Shown in pieces: positions 1 through 12,411 of a stretch of 64,000 nucleotides of DNA. The notes beneath the pieces are model-generated. The model saw nothing but the letters and a program-made list of their open reading frames with translations, was not told the origin of the DNA and did not search any database. Each line of letters starts with the position of its first letter. Positions within the stretch are counted from its first letter, which is position 1. Location: NCBI GenBank assembly GCA_037074705.1, contig CM073591.1, positions 85,726,032-85,790,031 of the forward strand, written 5' to 3'. Both the position numbers and the translations under genes were made by a program. This DNA comes from Zhengitettix transpicula (lineage: Eukaryota > Arthropoda > Insecta > Orthoptera > Tetrigidae).

Positions 1-592
1 TTAGTATATCAGGATATCTTATTCAAAAAACAACAAGTTTGCAGATTTAGACGAACTGTTGTCTTCTTAATAAGTTCATACTACGATAATGGAAGGTAAA
101 ATGTCTTGATGTAAACGCGGGCAGTAGTAAGCATTTGTCAGAACGGGAATCTATGACCTGTGTCTCTCTGGACTGCATTCTGGATCTATTCATTTTTATC
201 TTATATGTAAGCGAACTACCTATTTATTAATTCTCGCAGACGATATTAATTTGGTGATTTCTGATATGGACTCCGATAAATGAGAGGCAAAATTCGTTTT
301 TTTCATGAGCCCTTAAATTTATTGTTTGCTACAAATGGACTGTGAAAATGCGAAACTTTTGTACAGTTTCTAGAAATTCAACAATGATTCATTACAACAG
401 ACGCCTTTCCTTGGTTTGAAGATATGTATAAATCTTTGTTCCAGAGAACCCAAGTATTTCAACCTTAGGCTACCTAATTCTTATATACTCTAAATATTAA
501 CGTACGTGTGGCGCGACATCGATAAATTTGTTATAAACAGTACCACCTGTATAATAGGTAAAAGTTTTAATTTAATGTCTGTTTCGAATTAA
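1..592. other. AT-rich DNA, nothing recognised
   Basis: Both strands were read for retrotransposon protein motifs, terminal repeats and RNA-gene boxes and nothing was recognised. There are no long open frames. Confidence 0.5.
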
Positions 593-994
593 TAAAACAA
601 TTGATGACCTTGTACAGTCACTTTTTACTGGTATTACTAAATCTCCAGATGTCAGGTCAAACCCTCAAAGCTACTGCATGTCATTCAGTCTTGCTACAAT
701 TTTGTTAGCGTTAAGTGAATTGTGTGCCCATTTTTCAAAACTGTGTGAATTTAATAACTGATTAATCGTTTAGTTGTGCTAATTTACTTTATTAATTTGG
801 TAAGGTGTTGGTTGTTTCTTTTTGTGTACGTTAACTTGCCTTGTTTACTTTGTACAATTATACTATGAATTCAACCATTTGTAAATTCCGTCTTTGTAGG
901 AAAATGCCTGAAGAAGCTACAAAAACTTTTCGAAACGTCGTAATAATATAAAAAAATAATAAAAAGTGTCTTTATAAGGTCATCAATTGTTTTA
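593..994. mobile_element. Foldback element FB1 (about 400 bp)
   Basis: The ends are inverted copies of each other. The left arm (about 593-637) and the right arm (about 940-994) share TAAAACAATTGATGACCTT and, further in, a CACTTTTTA block. The 300 bp between arms code for nothing seen. Just inside the right arm lies CTGAAGA (908-914) followed by GAAACG (932-937), a spacing like the core of a hammerhead ribozyme and shared with other foldback elements here. No target-site duplication was identified. It could be a non-autonomous DNA transposon or a Penelope/retrozyme-type relic; the sequence alone does not decide. Confidence 0.5.
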
Positions 995-3900
995 CTATAT
1001 AATACTTCTCCGAACTATAAAAAAACATAAAACATCGGAAGTTATTTATGAAAACTATAAATATATGTTAATTACCGGCGAGCTTTTTATGCACTCAAAA
1101 ACAGCTACTCGAAGGGCCTAGGCAAATACTTGGAATATACTAATCGTTTGCTACAACTCCGTAAAAGTCGAGTAAATATTTAGAATAATCTGTATTTATT
1201 GATTTATATTACCGTTTTGGTTTCTTCCTCTGAGTACGCAGCTGCGTCGTCTCCATCAGCATTTCTTTCTTCGATAGTAAGAATTGCTGATGAAGATCAT
1301 CTGCACGGAAGCGACAAGGTAACAGATAATCAGTGCGTTTTTATGTGTGTATTTTACACCAAAAATTAAGTTTACTGATTAATGATTTTCAATGCCTGTA
1401 ACGTAATATTTTAGTTGCCAGTTTATAAAGTCATTACGGTCTAGAATTATAACCATAATTTATTCTGTTTGAATGCATTTTTTGATATGTCTTTATTTCC
1501 TGTTTTGAGGGCTAATGAAATTTTTTTAAATAATTTAAGGATATTTTTTTTGTTGTTAAATTGAGAAACTCAAAATCACATTGGTATGTGTATCGTATTT
1601 TCAAATTTGAGCTATTCCGCTTGCCCAGTCGTTATAAATATTTTTGTTTTTTCATAATTATCCCGAAATCGTAAATAAATAGAAACACTTTTAGTAAAGT
1701 CTAGAGGAACAACAATAGAAAGATAATAGGATATTTTATTGAATCACAGAATTAATGAAAATGCATAATATTTATGTAAATTAAGAATACTGGTTACATA
1801 AAATCTTACAAGACTATATATAAATAAAAATCAAACATTGGAATTAATTCAACAATCGAATTAAATGCTCTAGTTCGCCCAAAATAAAACTAAATTTCGC
1901 CACACAGTACAATATTGTGTAATATATTAACGTAGACAGAAACATGAAAATTTTTGTGAGTGGTTTCTAATAAAAATCTGAAGTCAGGCGTTGATATTAA
2001 TTTGATGGTTAGAAAATACTATGAGTACTTAGATCCTAATACAAATTCTGAAGAAAATATATCGGCTGCTTATAAAGCAGTATGTTTGTTCAACCTTTGA
2101 GTATGTTTGTTTTTTTGGCAATCTCATTAATTCATCTCGTTAACTTTAAAGATACTCAGACTAATATATATTTAATTTTGCTGAGAGAAATAGTTAATTA
2201 ATTTTTGTTGTAATTTCGGGTATAGACGACTTTCACTTATTTTAAAGAAGTATAGAGCGTTCTTAACTTGTAAAGAAACTTTTAAAGTAAGTTCCAGAGA
2301 TAAATACGAGCTTCGTTCGAAGTTTATCTGCATTCAAAGCGAGCCTTTTCCCAATTTCTTTCATTCAGGAAGAAAATTAATTTGAATAAAAAAGTATAAC
2401 TATTCAAACGCTTTTCTCTGTATATGTTCAATACTGTAGTTGATCTGAAATATAATGGCTTTAATGAAAAAAATGAAAGGAAACTGTAAAATGGTATTGT
2501 TACTCTTGTCATGTTCCAAATTAAATTGGTATATCACCCTATTCATTTAAATAGTTCTATTAAGATCTTATAGCTAAAAAAACCCTATTCTTAACGTATA
2601 ACGTTGAACGAAAACAGCAGAATAATATTAAACGTTGATTCAATAATAATCTCGACACATATATATACGTGATATGTAGCCTGTTGAAGTTTGAAGTCGT
2701 GTAATTACCATGGTACACTTTAAACTAATTGATTCACTCTTTCAATAATGCATGCGTTTCGAGCTCAGATTAATAGTGATGTCAACGAGAAACCAATTTA
2801 CCGTCTATCGAAAGGGTTAATTTCTGTATTAATTACGGAATATTTACATTGGTAAAATTTATCAGTAACTGTCCAAAGAGAAAAATGACAAGGGATCACA
2901 GAAATTATGCAATAATAAAAAAACGAGTCATATTTTATTTATGCACATTAAAATTTGAAATTTATTAATTTCCATATTTAATTGAAGAGCTTTCGTGGTT
3001 ACGGAGGCATTCAATATTGCGACAACGTGGACTCTTTGTGAAGTAAGTACGCGCGAAAGCCGCTGGTAAATTAATAGTTTAATTAATTTCTGGATTATCA
3101 TCGTTTGTGTTCGAAGCACTGACCGCTTAAAGGTGGGAAATAATGAATTAGTCGTGCGGTAGAATGTTCAGATGAAATGGAGGCCAATATAGATTACTAT
3201 CGTGAGGAATGTGGTTTCGGGCTTTTGAGGTTCTGTGGTTGAGGGACCAATCAGAGCAGCAAACATTTAGTTGATATCTAGGGGGAATTGCTATGTTTTG
3301 AGAAACAATGGAAGAATACATCTGAGAATATCTATTTCTTGTAGCAAAAATGTGAAACAATGTCTAGCTTTTTAAAATAATAATGTTTGGTCGAGATCGC
3401 TGGTTTAAAATTGACTGGGCTTGTTGATTTTTCGATATAATCTAATATTAGACCAGAAGTTTTAATACATATTGTTAATGGAGAAAATATTGACAGAAAT
3501 ACTTTTAATATCTAATTTCTCTGTAGATACCCGTGTAGTGTACACTTAATAGCAGGAATAAATTCATTAATTCATTCAAACCATTCAAGATAAATTCATT
3601 GGGGCCCTGCGAGACCAAGAACCACACATTGGATCCAAATTTACGAAGCTGCGAGAAGGTATTACAGTATAGTGCGTGGCACATTTGTTGGCGACCAGTT
3701 TAGTGTCTGTCTTCGCAGTTGTTACCCCTTCCCCTTGCATTGCCAATAAGCTTCGGTAATCGGCTAGAGCTGGACCGCCTTAGATAGTTGTCATGCATGT
3801 GTTTATTCCGCGCTGCCTCACCTCATCATCCTCCCTCAATCTGCGCCACCCGCCTTCGCTTATGACGCGTGTTATATTTATCAGCTATATTTCTTAAACT

Positions 3901-5324
3901 TAGAAAATATTTGAACTTACAAATACGTAGTGTAATCAGGGATAGTATCAAATCCTACGAGGATTTAATATAGCGTATAAATTATTTTTTTAAAAACTAA
4001 AAATGATAAACGTGGAATAAAGTGAATAGAAAGCAGCAGCAATAATAGGTTAAGACTTGAGATGAATTCAGAAGTTTTCCGGATAACGTAGAGTTAAACA
4101 TTACATTTATCAGATAATTTTTTTGTTCACGATTGTATCTCTTGATCTTGAACGTGAGGAAACATCAGTTAAAGATGGGCATATTAACTGCACTACGAAA
4201 ACCGTCGGAAAATAATTAATCCAATTTTTGTTAGGAGAGATAATTAAATTTATTTCTGTTTACTTCTTGCCTACTACTGGCTAATATTATACAATAGAAT
4301 TAATGGGACTTACAATCATGCTAACAGTGAAAGCATCTCGTTTAACTTTTGTTTACATTAGGCTGGAACCAATTTCTCGCCTTAATCTTAAGCGTATTTT
4401 CAAGGTATTGATTTTAATAGGTAGCTTTTAACGCGTTTAACTTCTGCTTTAATTAAAGTAATGAAGCGGCTACACTCGATTTCACGCTCAAAAGTGGAAA
4501 GAAACGACTCTGAGAATTCAGAATTTATCAACTTAAATCCATATTTTCTTTTTAGTTATTACAAAACGTTTTATGGTAGTTAATTACAATATATAATTTA
4601 TAATTCATGAAAATAACAAAATGTAAATTTAATGCTACTCTATAACCCACGAACATGTACTTTTCAAATTATTCAAATGATAATGCGAAATATGGAATAC
4701 AGTCAAGTTCTGGGAGCATTTAAGTTTTGGAATATTTTTTTCAGCTTTTAATTAATTATTCTAATATCCCTCAATGGTAGTCAGTACTACTTCGAATAAA
4801 TTAGTTAAAAGATATCAAAGAATAACTCTACAAAGCACTTACATATTAATTTAATATTAACTACTTCAATTTGTTACGTTAAATGTAATGTAATATAAAA
4901 TTAGCAATAAAAAATTCCTAACGATTTTTGTTTATTTTTGACTGTATAATAATTAAGTTCCAAAAAACCTAAACTATCATACTATAGGATATATTTTCGT
5001 TTAAGCCGTTCACAAGAACTTCATTTTATGTACGTTTCTTTGGTATTGCAGTTTAATTCAGATAATTTATTATTGATTCATTTTCAGTTTAATTTTACAG
5101 AATTAATCCATTGATTATTCAAAAACATTACAATTTAAACCACGACAGTTTTTCTGAAGGTTTATTTGTTGGTTGGTAGTTGGCATGAAATGTCATGTAT
5201 TTACAAATTTTCTGCGTTAATTTATGTTGAAAATTTTGTCGTTTTGTGTAGTAAATGTTTTCTCTCTGCTGACTGCAGCTTCTTTATCTCCTGGTGCTGT
5301 CCCATTGCTGCATGATGAAAGCGT
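995..5324. other. AT-rich DNA without recognised genes
   Basis: Over 4 kb with only short chance frames. A GC-richer patch at 3600-3880 codes for nothing recognisable. The segment 2690-2860 is dense in homeodomain-type TAAT sites and is listed separately as a possible regulatory stretch. Confidence 0.5.
2690..2860. promoter_or_regulatory. Possible conserved regulatory patch
   Basis: A compact run of TAATTA/ATTAAT-type cores alternates with less AT-biased words such as ATGCATGCG and TTCGAGCTC. This texture is typical of insect enhancers, but there is no direct evidence of function and AT-rich DNA produces such cores by chance. Confidence 0.15.
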
Positions 5325-5601
5325 TCCCGCAGTTTCCGTCAAACTCCTCTCTCGCTATCGGAAGGGCGTGGGACAAGTACCCAATGCCCGACCTACCGGA
5401 TTCAGGGTTTTCTAGGGTTTTCCCTGCATTTCTTTAGGCGAATGCCGGGTAGGATCCTTAAAATATAGCCCGGGGGCCCTAGTACCCCTTGGCTACCTTC
5501 CTCTACCCTTCCACATACCCCCTTTATACTCCCATCCTATGCTATTAAATGGGAGTTGCCCAACGTGGATTACCCTCATGTAGCCTGTTACCCTAAAAAA
5601 A
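5325..5601 (+). mobile_element. Rp1 retroposon copy A (5'-truncated)
   Basis: Carries the 3' half of the Rp1 family: the GGAAGGGCGTGGGACAAGTA block, the CTAGGGTTTTCCCTGCAT block, the GCCGGGTAGGATCC block, the purine-poor CCTTCC tract and the terminal CCTCATGTAGCCTGTTACCC followed by an A run. The 5' half is absent. It is followed after about 20 bp by a second copy in the opposite direction. It shares AAAATATAGCC with that neighbour, where the other copies differ. No protein function is inferred. Confidence 0.85.
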
Positions 5602-5622
5602 TGCACTTCGTAATAATCTTAT

Positions 5623-6155
5623 TTTTTTTTCGGTAACAGGCTGCTTGAGGGTAATCCACATGGTGGCAACTCCCCTTTAATAGCATAGGAAGGGATTTGA
5701 AAGGGGGGATGTGGAAGGGTAGAGGAAGGTAGCCAAGGGTTAACTAGGGCCCCCGGGCTATATTTTAAGGATCCTACCCGGCATTCGCCTAAAAGTAATG
5801 CAGGGAAAACCCTAGAAAAACCTGCATCAGGTAGGTCGAGCATTGGGTACTTGTCCCACGCCCTTCCGATAGCGGGAGAAGAGTTTGCTTTGGGGACGTA
5901 GCATTCCCTTCTCCGTACCTCGATCAGTTTAGGAGATAGCTAGTCGACTGTTCCAATGGGAACAGAACACAACTCTTTCTGTATGCCCAAGGTCTGTGAT
6001 CCCGGAACATACACCTCTAAAAACAGGTCGAGGTGCCTCGGCTTGTGGGAACCTTAGTTCAAAAACGGACAGGAAAAGGCATTCCCAAAGGTAGTCCCTT
6101 CGTGTCTATACAAGGTTCTGCCTGTGAGAGAATAGCCCTTGCAGGCCTATGCCCC
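5623..6155 (-). mobile_element. Rp1 retroposon copy A', near full length with TSD
   Basis: Minus-strand copy of the whole family. Its A tail is the T run at 5623-5630. Its 5' end at about 6155 keeps a degraded version of the terminal CCTG...CAGG stem. The 12-bp TAATAATCTTAT stands on both sides (5611-5622 and 6156-6167), an exact target-site duplication, so the length is 533 bp. With copy A it forms an inverted repeat with arms of about 270 bp and a short spacer. Open frames inside it are pieces also seen in other copies and are not convincing genes. Confidence 0.9.
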
Positions 6156-6167
6156 TAATAATCTTAT

Positions 6168-7879
6168 AACTTCGGTTAAAACTTATTCTTTCTTATTACT
6201 GAAAACGACTTAATGAACGGTTAGTCTGAAATCAAACTCAAGAATGCTTTTGTCCTCCTCCGTGAGTCGCAGGCAACAATCGTCGAAGGACAATAAAAAT
6301 CCACGATGGACTGGAGATAGACTGTTTTTATTGCGTCTTGATCTTTATCTAATTTCTACTGCGGCGAATAAAAGTACCATTGTTCCTGCTAGATACTCAC
6401 GTGTAACAACGTTGTTCTCAAGCAATAAATTTGTGATATTTTTATTTTGTTGAACACAGAAGTTATAATTTGCATACTTCTTTCACGAAGCCGAGATGAA
6501 ACCGTAAATGCATTCAATAGATTGTTTTTGCAATGATAATTCTTGATTCTTCACTTCTCTTAAGAAAACAGATAAACTTATTCGTCGGGTTGCAGGCCAA
6601 TTTTTAAAGTTTTATAAATTATTGTATACGTGTAACCCCCAACACGTGAGCACAAATAGCTTTTCCTTGTCTTTGTATTTAAAAATTTCCAAGTGTCAGT
6701 CGGTTAGCGAAGAGGATTAGGACACGAGCCAAGATACTATACAATGGTGCTACTAATAATATTGGCCTATTGCAATTATGGTGTAATTAGTTAATTACCG
6801 TGCGGAGCCATGATTATTAGGGAAATTGGAATGCCAATTGTACTGATTATGGTTATCAATTGATAGTGGGAGACAGTGACAATTCTGAGAAAATCTGATA
6901 AATAAGCACTTAATTAATTAGAAAACTGAGTTTGGATTGCTAGTTATGGCAGAACAATGAATAATATAGGCTCCAAAAATTCTATTAATTAAGATAACTT
7001 AAGATAATAGAAAATTAAATAATCAGCTCATATTTCACTAAATAATATTACAGTTATGTATACGCGGAAAATTTTAAATATCCTCATTTTTCCTCGTAAT
7101 ACAGGAAACTAAGACTGAATATTGTTCTCTCTTCAATTAATTTTTGAAAAACTTGAAACGCTTTTATATCTTCAAGTAAACAAAATTATTTGGAGCTTGC
7201 ATTGTTACTCTTCGTATACTCCGCTACAAAAACCTAGAATTTTTCGAACATTTCCTAGTTTTTCGCAAACAATTCACAAGCGTTGCATTTCTCAGAAAAT
7301 TTCACTCTTGTGCAAAATAAATCATACAACATTCTATGCGGAAAAATAATCTCATTTTTTAATGACGTAAAATGGTATCGATAGTTTTGTTAACTTTTCT
7401 TTCGCCTTTGCTGAGCGGTCTGCAGGGCCTAGCCGTCAAAAGTAAAACAATAAAGAAACGAAATAGTACATGAAATGACTAAACTGCACTCGATGTAGTC
7501 ATATTAAAAGTGGTAAATAGAAGAAACATTTTGTCCATCAGACTAAAATGTCATGAAACTAGCTGCAAATGCTCACCTGAGTATGTCGTCCTACATATAC
7601 ATACAAAGCGATTTCGCCCAGAGAATTATGACTTGACGGTTGCAGTGGATTGCACATGCAAATTACTTTAAAGAAATTGAGGATATATGCTATTTTGCAG
7701 TGAATTATATTCTCCGAGATTGCAACAGACAGCAGAAACGTCTCGAGTAATTGCGGAAATTATTTCACCTTTACAGCTGAGAGTCAATATATTTCAATTC
7801 AAGGACAGAGAGAAACCTTTCACAGCTCAAGCTATAGAGACCATGAAAGTATATGTAATTAAAGTTATGGGATGGAAAA
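6168..7879. other. AT-rich DNA without recognised genes
   Basis: No protein or repeat family was recognised. The 6740-6900 patch resembles a regulatory element and is listed separately. Confidence 0.45.
6740..6900. promoter_or_regulatory. Possible conserved regulatory patch
   Basis: Dense homeodomain-like words lie within 160 bp: GTAATTAG, TTAATTACC, CCATGATTATTAGG and ATCAATTGATAG, mixed with non-repetitive sequence. The texture is that of an insect enhancer. Only cross-species conservation could support it. Confidence 0.2.
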
Positions 7880-7915
7880 ATGTGAACCGGACCAGGAATC
7901 GAACCCGGGACTTTT
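7880..7915 (-). repeat. tRNA-like B-box remnant (SINE fragment?)
   Basis: On the minus strand GGTTCGATTCC (complement of 7895-7905) is a perfect Pol III B box, set in CCCGGGTTCGATTCCTGG as in a tRNA T arm. The matching A box upstream is not convincing and no cloverleaf forms, so this is more likely the remains of a tRNA-derived SINE than a tRNA gene. Confidence 0.3.
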
Positions 7916-9675
7916 TAAATCAATATATCTATATCGTTTCAGTGAATTCGATTCTACGTCTGCAATTTTCATACTCGGAAAATTGAAACTCGAGAAGATT
8001 ACAAAAACTTAAACGCAGTTTCACAACATGGCGCAGTTGCTTCAAATACCATTGCTTCTTATACTTGATCCTCCTTTGATTCCTGTTCATTAATTGAGGT
8101 TTATTCTCCATATTTAACAAGTTCCCCTCCTGGGCTATAGTTTCTCTTACCCGTTTACATGCATGGCGTTTCTTCAGATTAATTTGAGATGCGGTTATGC
8201 GCCAGATTCGACTCGTTGGGAATGTAAGATAACAAAGCGTCACGTCAATAGCCAAAGAATCAAGCACAACAGAAATTGCCTGTAAATATCACATGAGGCT
8301 GCAGGGCGCAAGACGGAGTGTTTTCCGTTTTGCTTCAATTGCAGAAAATCGTCGTGCAAAAATGCTTTAAACGTTAAGGATGGTGGCCAAATCTGGACAA
8401 TAATCTGATTCCGCCAAATGATCAAGTTGTTGAAGAACTTTCGGATGGAAATTCTTACGACGGCCTTAAATTGGGATGGCTTTTGCAAATCATCCCACCC
8501 ACTCACACGAAATTAAATAATGTGTTCAAAAATTCTATGTAAAAAATATTTTTTAAAGTTAAACTGTAGTGCGATTAAAGTAAGAAGGCACATGAGGTTT
8601 ACTCAAGTGAGGCATTGATGCCACACAACACGTGGTTGCAATAAGAGTCCGTACAAAGCTAAAGAAAACAGACGAATTCACGGCAGCACTGTTTGTCCAA
8701 CCCTTCATTTTAAGAAGGAAATGATGATCAATAGTCATATTTTTTCATCAGAATTTTTAAGTGGTATTTCTATATGGATTCAATTACTTAAATATTGATA
8801 ATATCTTGGATTAAAACATTGTTTTCTAACTCATTTTTCACATTATTATTAAATAAAATGTAATAATTACGTTCATTTTTATTTTATAGATTTTTGATTT
8901 TATAAAATTAGTACTTTTGTGTTTACATGTAAACAAAGCTAGGCTAAATTGAAAAAAAATTGTAGTCGAGTTCAGCGATATGGTCAGATACAGGATTAAA
9001 TACAGCGATAAATTTTATATTTTATATTGCACATTACAAAAATAAGTAAAAATTTAATGTATGTTAATTTTCTACGTAATTTTTATCGTCTGTAATCAAA
9101 TAACTTGCATTGTCACAACAGGAATTACTGGATAATCATGAATTGGAATTTCTACGCAAAATTTATTTCTACAATATCAATATTTGGCTAATATTTGTAG
9201 AAGATTTTGGCAATTTATGGAAAAGTTTTTACTCTTGCACGCCTGACGAAGTCTGGGATTGAGGACTAAACGTTGCGTTAATATTAATGTTTTTTGTTAA
9301 TAAATTATTTTTGACTATTTTGGCTGTGTTCATATATTTATAATTATGTTGACGTCAGATAAATATAACTGTTACCTTTTCTAATATTTAAATAAATAGA
9401 TTAAAACCGGTTCCAGCCTTCCGCGTGTCGGTAAATTCCTATTTTCTCTGGTCGGCGGATATTTACTGGAAATAGCGATGAAAGTGTTCCAGATTTGGAA
9501 TAGTAATTCATGCCAACATTTCCTTAAATTATTTGGTCAAACCAAGGAAAATATAAATCAGGTTGACGATAGTTATACCGCAATCCTCAGCTGACTGCCT
9601 GCGGTGTCTCATAATTGGGTTACGTTCGCATTATACCGAAGCTCAGCTTTGGAACAAATTAGATCACAGGGAAGG
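7916..9675. other. Unrecognised DNA with two degenerate frames
   Basis: Minus-strand frames at 7929-8267 (112 codons) and 8240-8506 (88 codons) overlap and look like one decayed, frame-shifted reading region, but I recognise no family in them. The rest is AT-rich. CTGACGA at 9243-9249 followed by TAAACG resembles the foldback-element boxes without a visible partner arm. Confidence 0.35.
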
Positions 9676-10170
9676 AAGCCTGCGAGAAAATTCTCTCGCA
9701 GGTGAACCTTCCTAGAGAGCTCTGGTGGAGGCTACGTTTGGGGATGCCTTCACGTCTCTCTGTTTTTTTTAACTAAGGTTCCCACATGCCGAGGCACCTC
9801 GGTCAGTTTTCAGTGGTGTATGTTCAGGGATCACAGACCTTGGGCATACGGTAAGAGATGTCCGCTATTCCTATTGGAATAATTGGCCAGCTGCCTCCTA
9901 AACCGGTCAAGGCACGGCGACGGGAAAGCTGCGACCCCACAGCGAACCCCTCTCCCACAATCGGAAGGGCGTGGAACAAGTACCAAATGCCCGACCTTCC
10001 TGATGCAGGTTTTTCTAGGGTTTTCCCTGCATCACCTTTAAGCGAATTGCCGGGTAGGATCCTTCAACCATAGCCCAAGGGGCTACCTTCCTCTACCCTT
10101 CCGCATCCCCCCTTTTTAAATCCCTTCCTATGCTATTAAATGGTAGTTGCCACCATTTGGATTACCCTTG
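9676..10170 (+). mobile_element. Rp1 retroposon copy B
   Basis: Starts with a perfect hairpin, CCTGCGAGAG pairing with CTCTCGCAGG, which looks like the true 5' end of the family. It then runs through the CCGAGGCACCTCGG palindrome, the CTATTCC...GGAATAG stem, the GGAAGGGCGTGG block, the GGGTAGGATCC block and the final TGGATTACCC. The last 20 bp and the A tail are missing, with sequence at about 10170 changing to unrelated DNA. No duplication of the target is visible. Confidence 0.85.
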
Positions 10171-11139
10171 CTTAATGGACTGAACAGAATAACAGCAAGA
10201 GGAAATTATGCATAAAAACTATTCATTTAAAGCATTTGCGTAGGTAATATCTAGCTAATTTTCGAAGAATGTGATATTCATAAAACCAAGATCTAACCTC
10301 AAACGAATAAAAATTTTCAGCTCGCGGTTCATTTAATCAGAAATATATATATCAGAATGTATAAAAAATTTAATCCAATAAACAACCCAATAAATTTTTT
10401 ATATTTGTATAATTCTTTACTTAAAGACACAAGATATGCTATTTCATGATTTTTTAAAAAATAGTCTGAAACATTTACATTGAATCAGCTTTAAACTTAG
10501 CGCCCTTTTTCAGTGAATCCGCATACGTATGCTCTCAGCGTATTAATCTATTTACAAAGTAAATTTGTTTCTTTCTGAAAGCATTTATCTTTTACTGACT
10601 ACAGTGATGCAGATATTAAACGTTAACGTCTACTTCATATTGTACTTGGGATTTACGAATACTATGATTGAAAATTGAGGTCAGACGTTTTTGAATAAGA
10701 CAGCGATTTAACGACTTTGAAACTGTTGTTACTACAATAAATGAAAATTTCCTTGTGACAACGACATTTTAAGCCACTTTGCGGACACATTTGGGTTTAT
10801 TTGTACAAGTAATAGTTTGAAGGGCAGTCGCTGAAGTTGAACAGCCAGCCATTTATCATCCTAAATTTATCCATTCTACAAACATGCTGTAAATGCCTGC
10901 CAGTCTGCCACAATATGTAACCACATAAAGCTTTACAGTTGGATATTTACCTCATACAGCCACTCGTCCTACTATTTCTGGTTAAGCACACGCCATACAA
11001 TAAAGTTATAGAAAACTACTGGGGAAAAAAACACAATATTAGCACATTAATTTGATTGATTTGCAGATACATATTTAAAAAAAATACTATTATTTCTTCA
11101 AAGCTTTAAATTCGTCACTGTAGCGATTTTGTCATTTAT
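10171..11139. other. AT-rich DNA, nothing recognised
   Basis: No coding or repeat signal recognised. Confidence 0.45.
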
Positions 11140-11215
11140 TTAGTATAATAAATAATTATAATATAATAATTATATTAAATATAATAATTATCTTAAATAT
11201 AATAATTAGTTTAAT
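11140..11215. repeat. AT minisatellite
   Basis: Imperfect tandem units of ATATAATAATTAT type (AATAATTATATTAAAT, AATAATTATCTTAAAT, AATAATTAG). It lies just past the 3' end of the minus-strand Jockey relic and may be part of its tail. Confidence 0.5.
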
Positions 11216-11384
11216 AAGCTTTAAGCCAAAAATTATCAGATTATTGTTTATTAATGTATTCATTTCTCCTAGCTTAGATTGAATACAGAAATTGTTGAGT
11301 TTAATAATTATTTTTTAATTTATATGAATATTAGCTATAAGAACTATATAACCAACATTTTTCTAAGAGATAAATTTATGATAA

Positions 11385-12205
11385 TATATTACGTGAGGGG
11401 GAATCCATCCATTGATGTTATCCCGTGGAGTTAGTCTCATTTTAGGTCATTTCGTCTTTTGGAGTCTTCTCGTGAGTTGTAGTAGTTCACTCGAGTGAGC
11501 GTATAGTCGCAGAAAGTGACTGGCACTTCTGTTAGTATATTCCTTTTGATCAATTGACATTTGGATATGCATATGTACTGTCAATTTATTAACATACCAT
11601 TTTGCAACCATTCTGATGTTTTTAGACTGAAAAGATTAATGTTGACATTGTATGCAAGAGCAGCCACAAAGTTCAAAGCCATAGGCCCGAATTGACTTTG
11701 TAAAGTTTTATTTCATTCTCAAGGGATAAACACTTTTTTCCTCAGTATCCAGTACATTTTTTAATTCCTTACGTTTCTCAAGTTTTTTTCCAACTCAGTT
11801 TCTGGTCCAAATGAAGGTCTAGATAACGTATTTCAGTAATTGTCTGATTTTTATGCAGATTATGGATACATATAAGCATTTAGAGATTTTTAGAGTAAAA
11901 TTAACACGAGTACTTTTTGTCTCTTTGACTTTGATACGCCACTATTTAACCATACTTCTAGGACGGATAAGTGATTTTGAAGGTTGGTGGAGGCCATTAT
12001 TGAATCATTATGATTTGATAGGAGGACGGTATCATCAGCAAAAGTTTAGACGTGTCAGCTGTTGTAGGTATTTTCGCTGTATATACGTAGTATAATAAAT
12101 GACCAACACTGGGGTACACCGATATCAGAGTAACATTGTCCATGTTTTATTGCCAAAATTTGTCAGACATGTATGACAGAAAGTAGCTCTACTTATATCA
12201 CAACA
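11385..12205 (-). mobile_element. Jockey-type LINE relic JK1 (RT fragment)
   Basis: Minus-strand relic of a Jockey-type reverse transcriptase. Reading from 12205 down, across several frame changes, are a GVPQ motif (about 12109-12120), the catalytic box as TFADDTVLLS (about 12017-12045), YLDLHLDQKLSWKK (the YLGLHLD...LTW block of these elements) and a NEIKLYK region. The tail resembles a C-terminal RRNDLKMRLTPRDNINGW block near 11400. The catalytic aspartates are intact, but stops and frameshifts make it non-functional. It is 5'-truncated, so the endonuclease and gag are absent. Family assignment rests on my recall of Jockey-clade proteins. Confidence 0.7.
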
Positions 12206-12411
12206 ACAATCGACCACAGGATATTGTTGCGTAATATCTACATTTTGATTGATTAGCTTCTGAGGTGTTAAATAAATATTTATATTGACATTAAAAACAG
12301 AAAAATTATATTTTTCGAATAAGTATGTTAGTTTTATTAATAAAAACGTTAAATTTGAAATTATACGAAGAAAAATTATAATGAAATGAAAAAATTTGAT
12401 CGGATTGAAAT

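Noticed and set aside
1288..1315. CTGATGA followed by GAAGCG as a ribozyme core
   Set aside because: No matching stem and GAAA is not present; a seven-base word occurs by chance at this frequency.
7929..8506. Two overlapping frames as a transposase relic
   Set aside because: They look like one decayed reading region, but I could not match them to any family with confidence.
12017..12045. CTGATGA on the minus strand as a hammerhead core
   Set aside because: It is part of the codons for the FADDT catalytic box of the Jockey relic.
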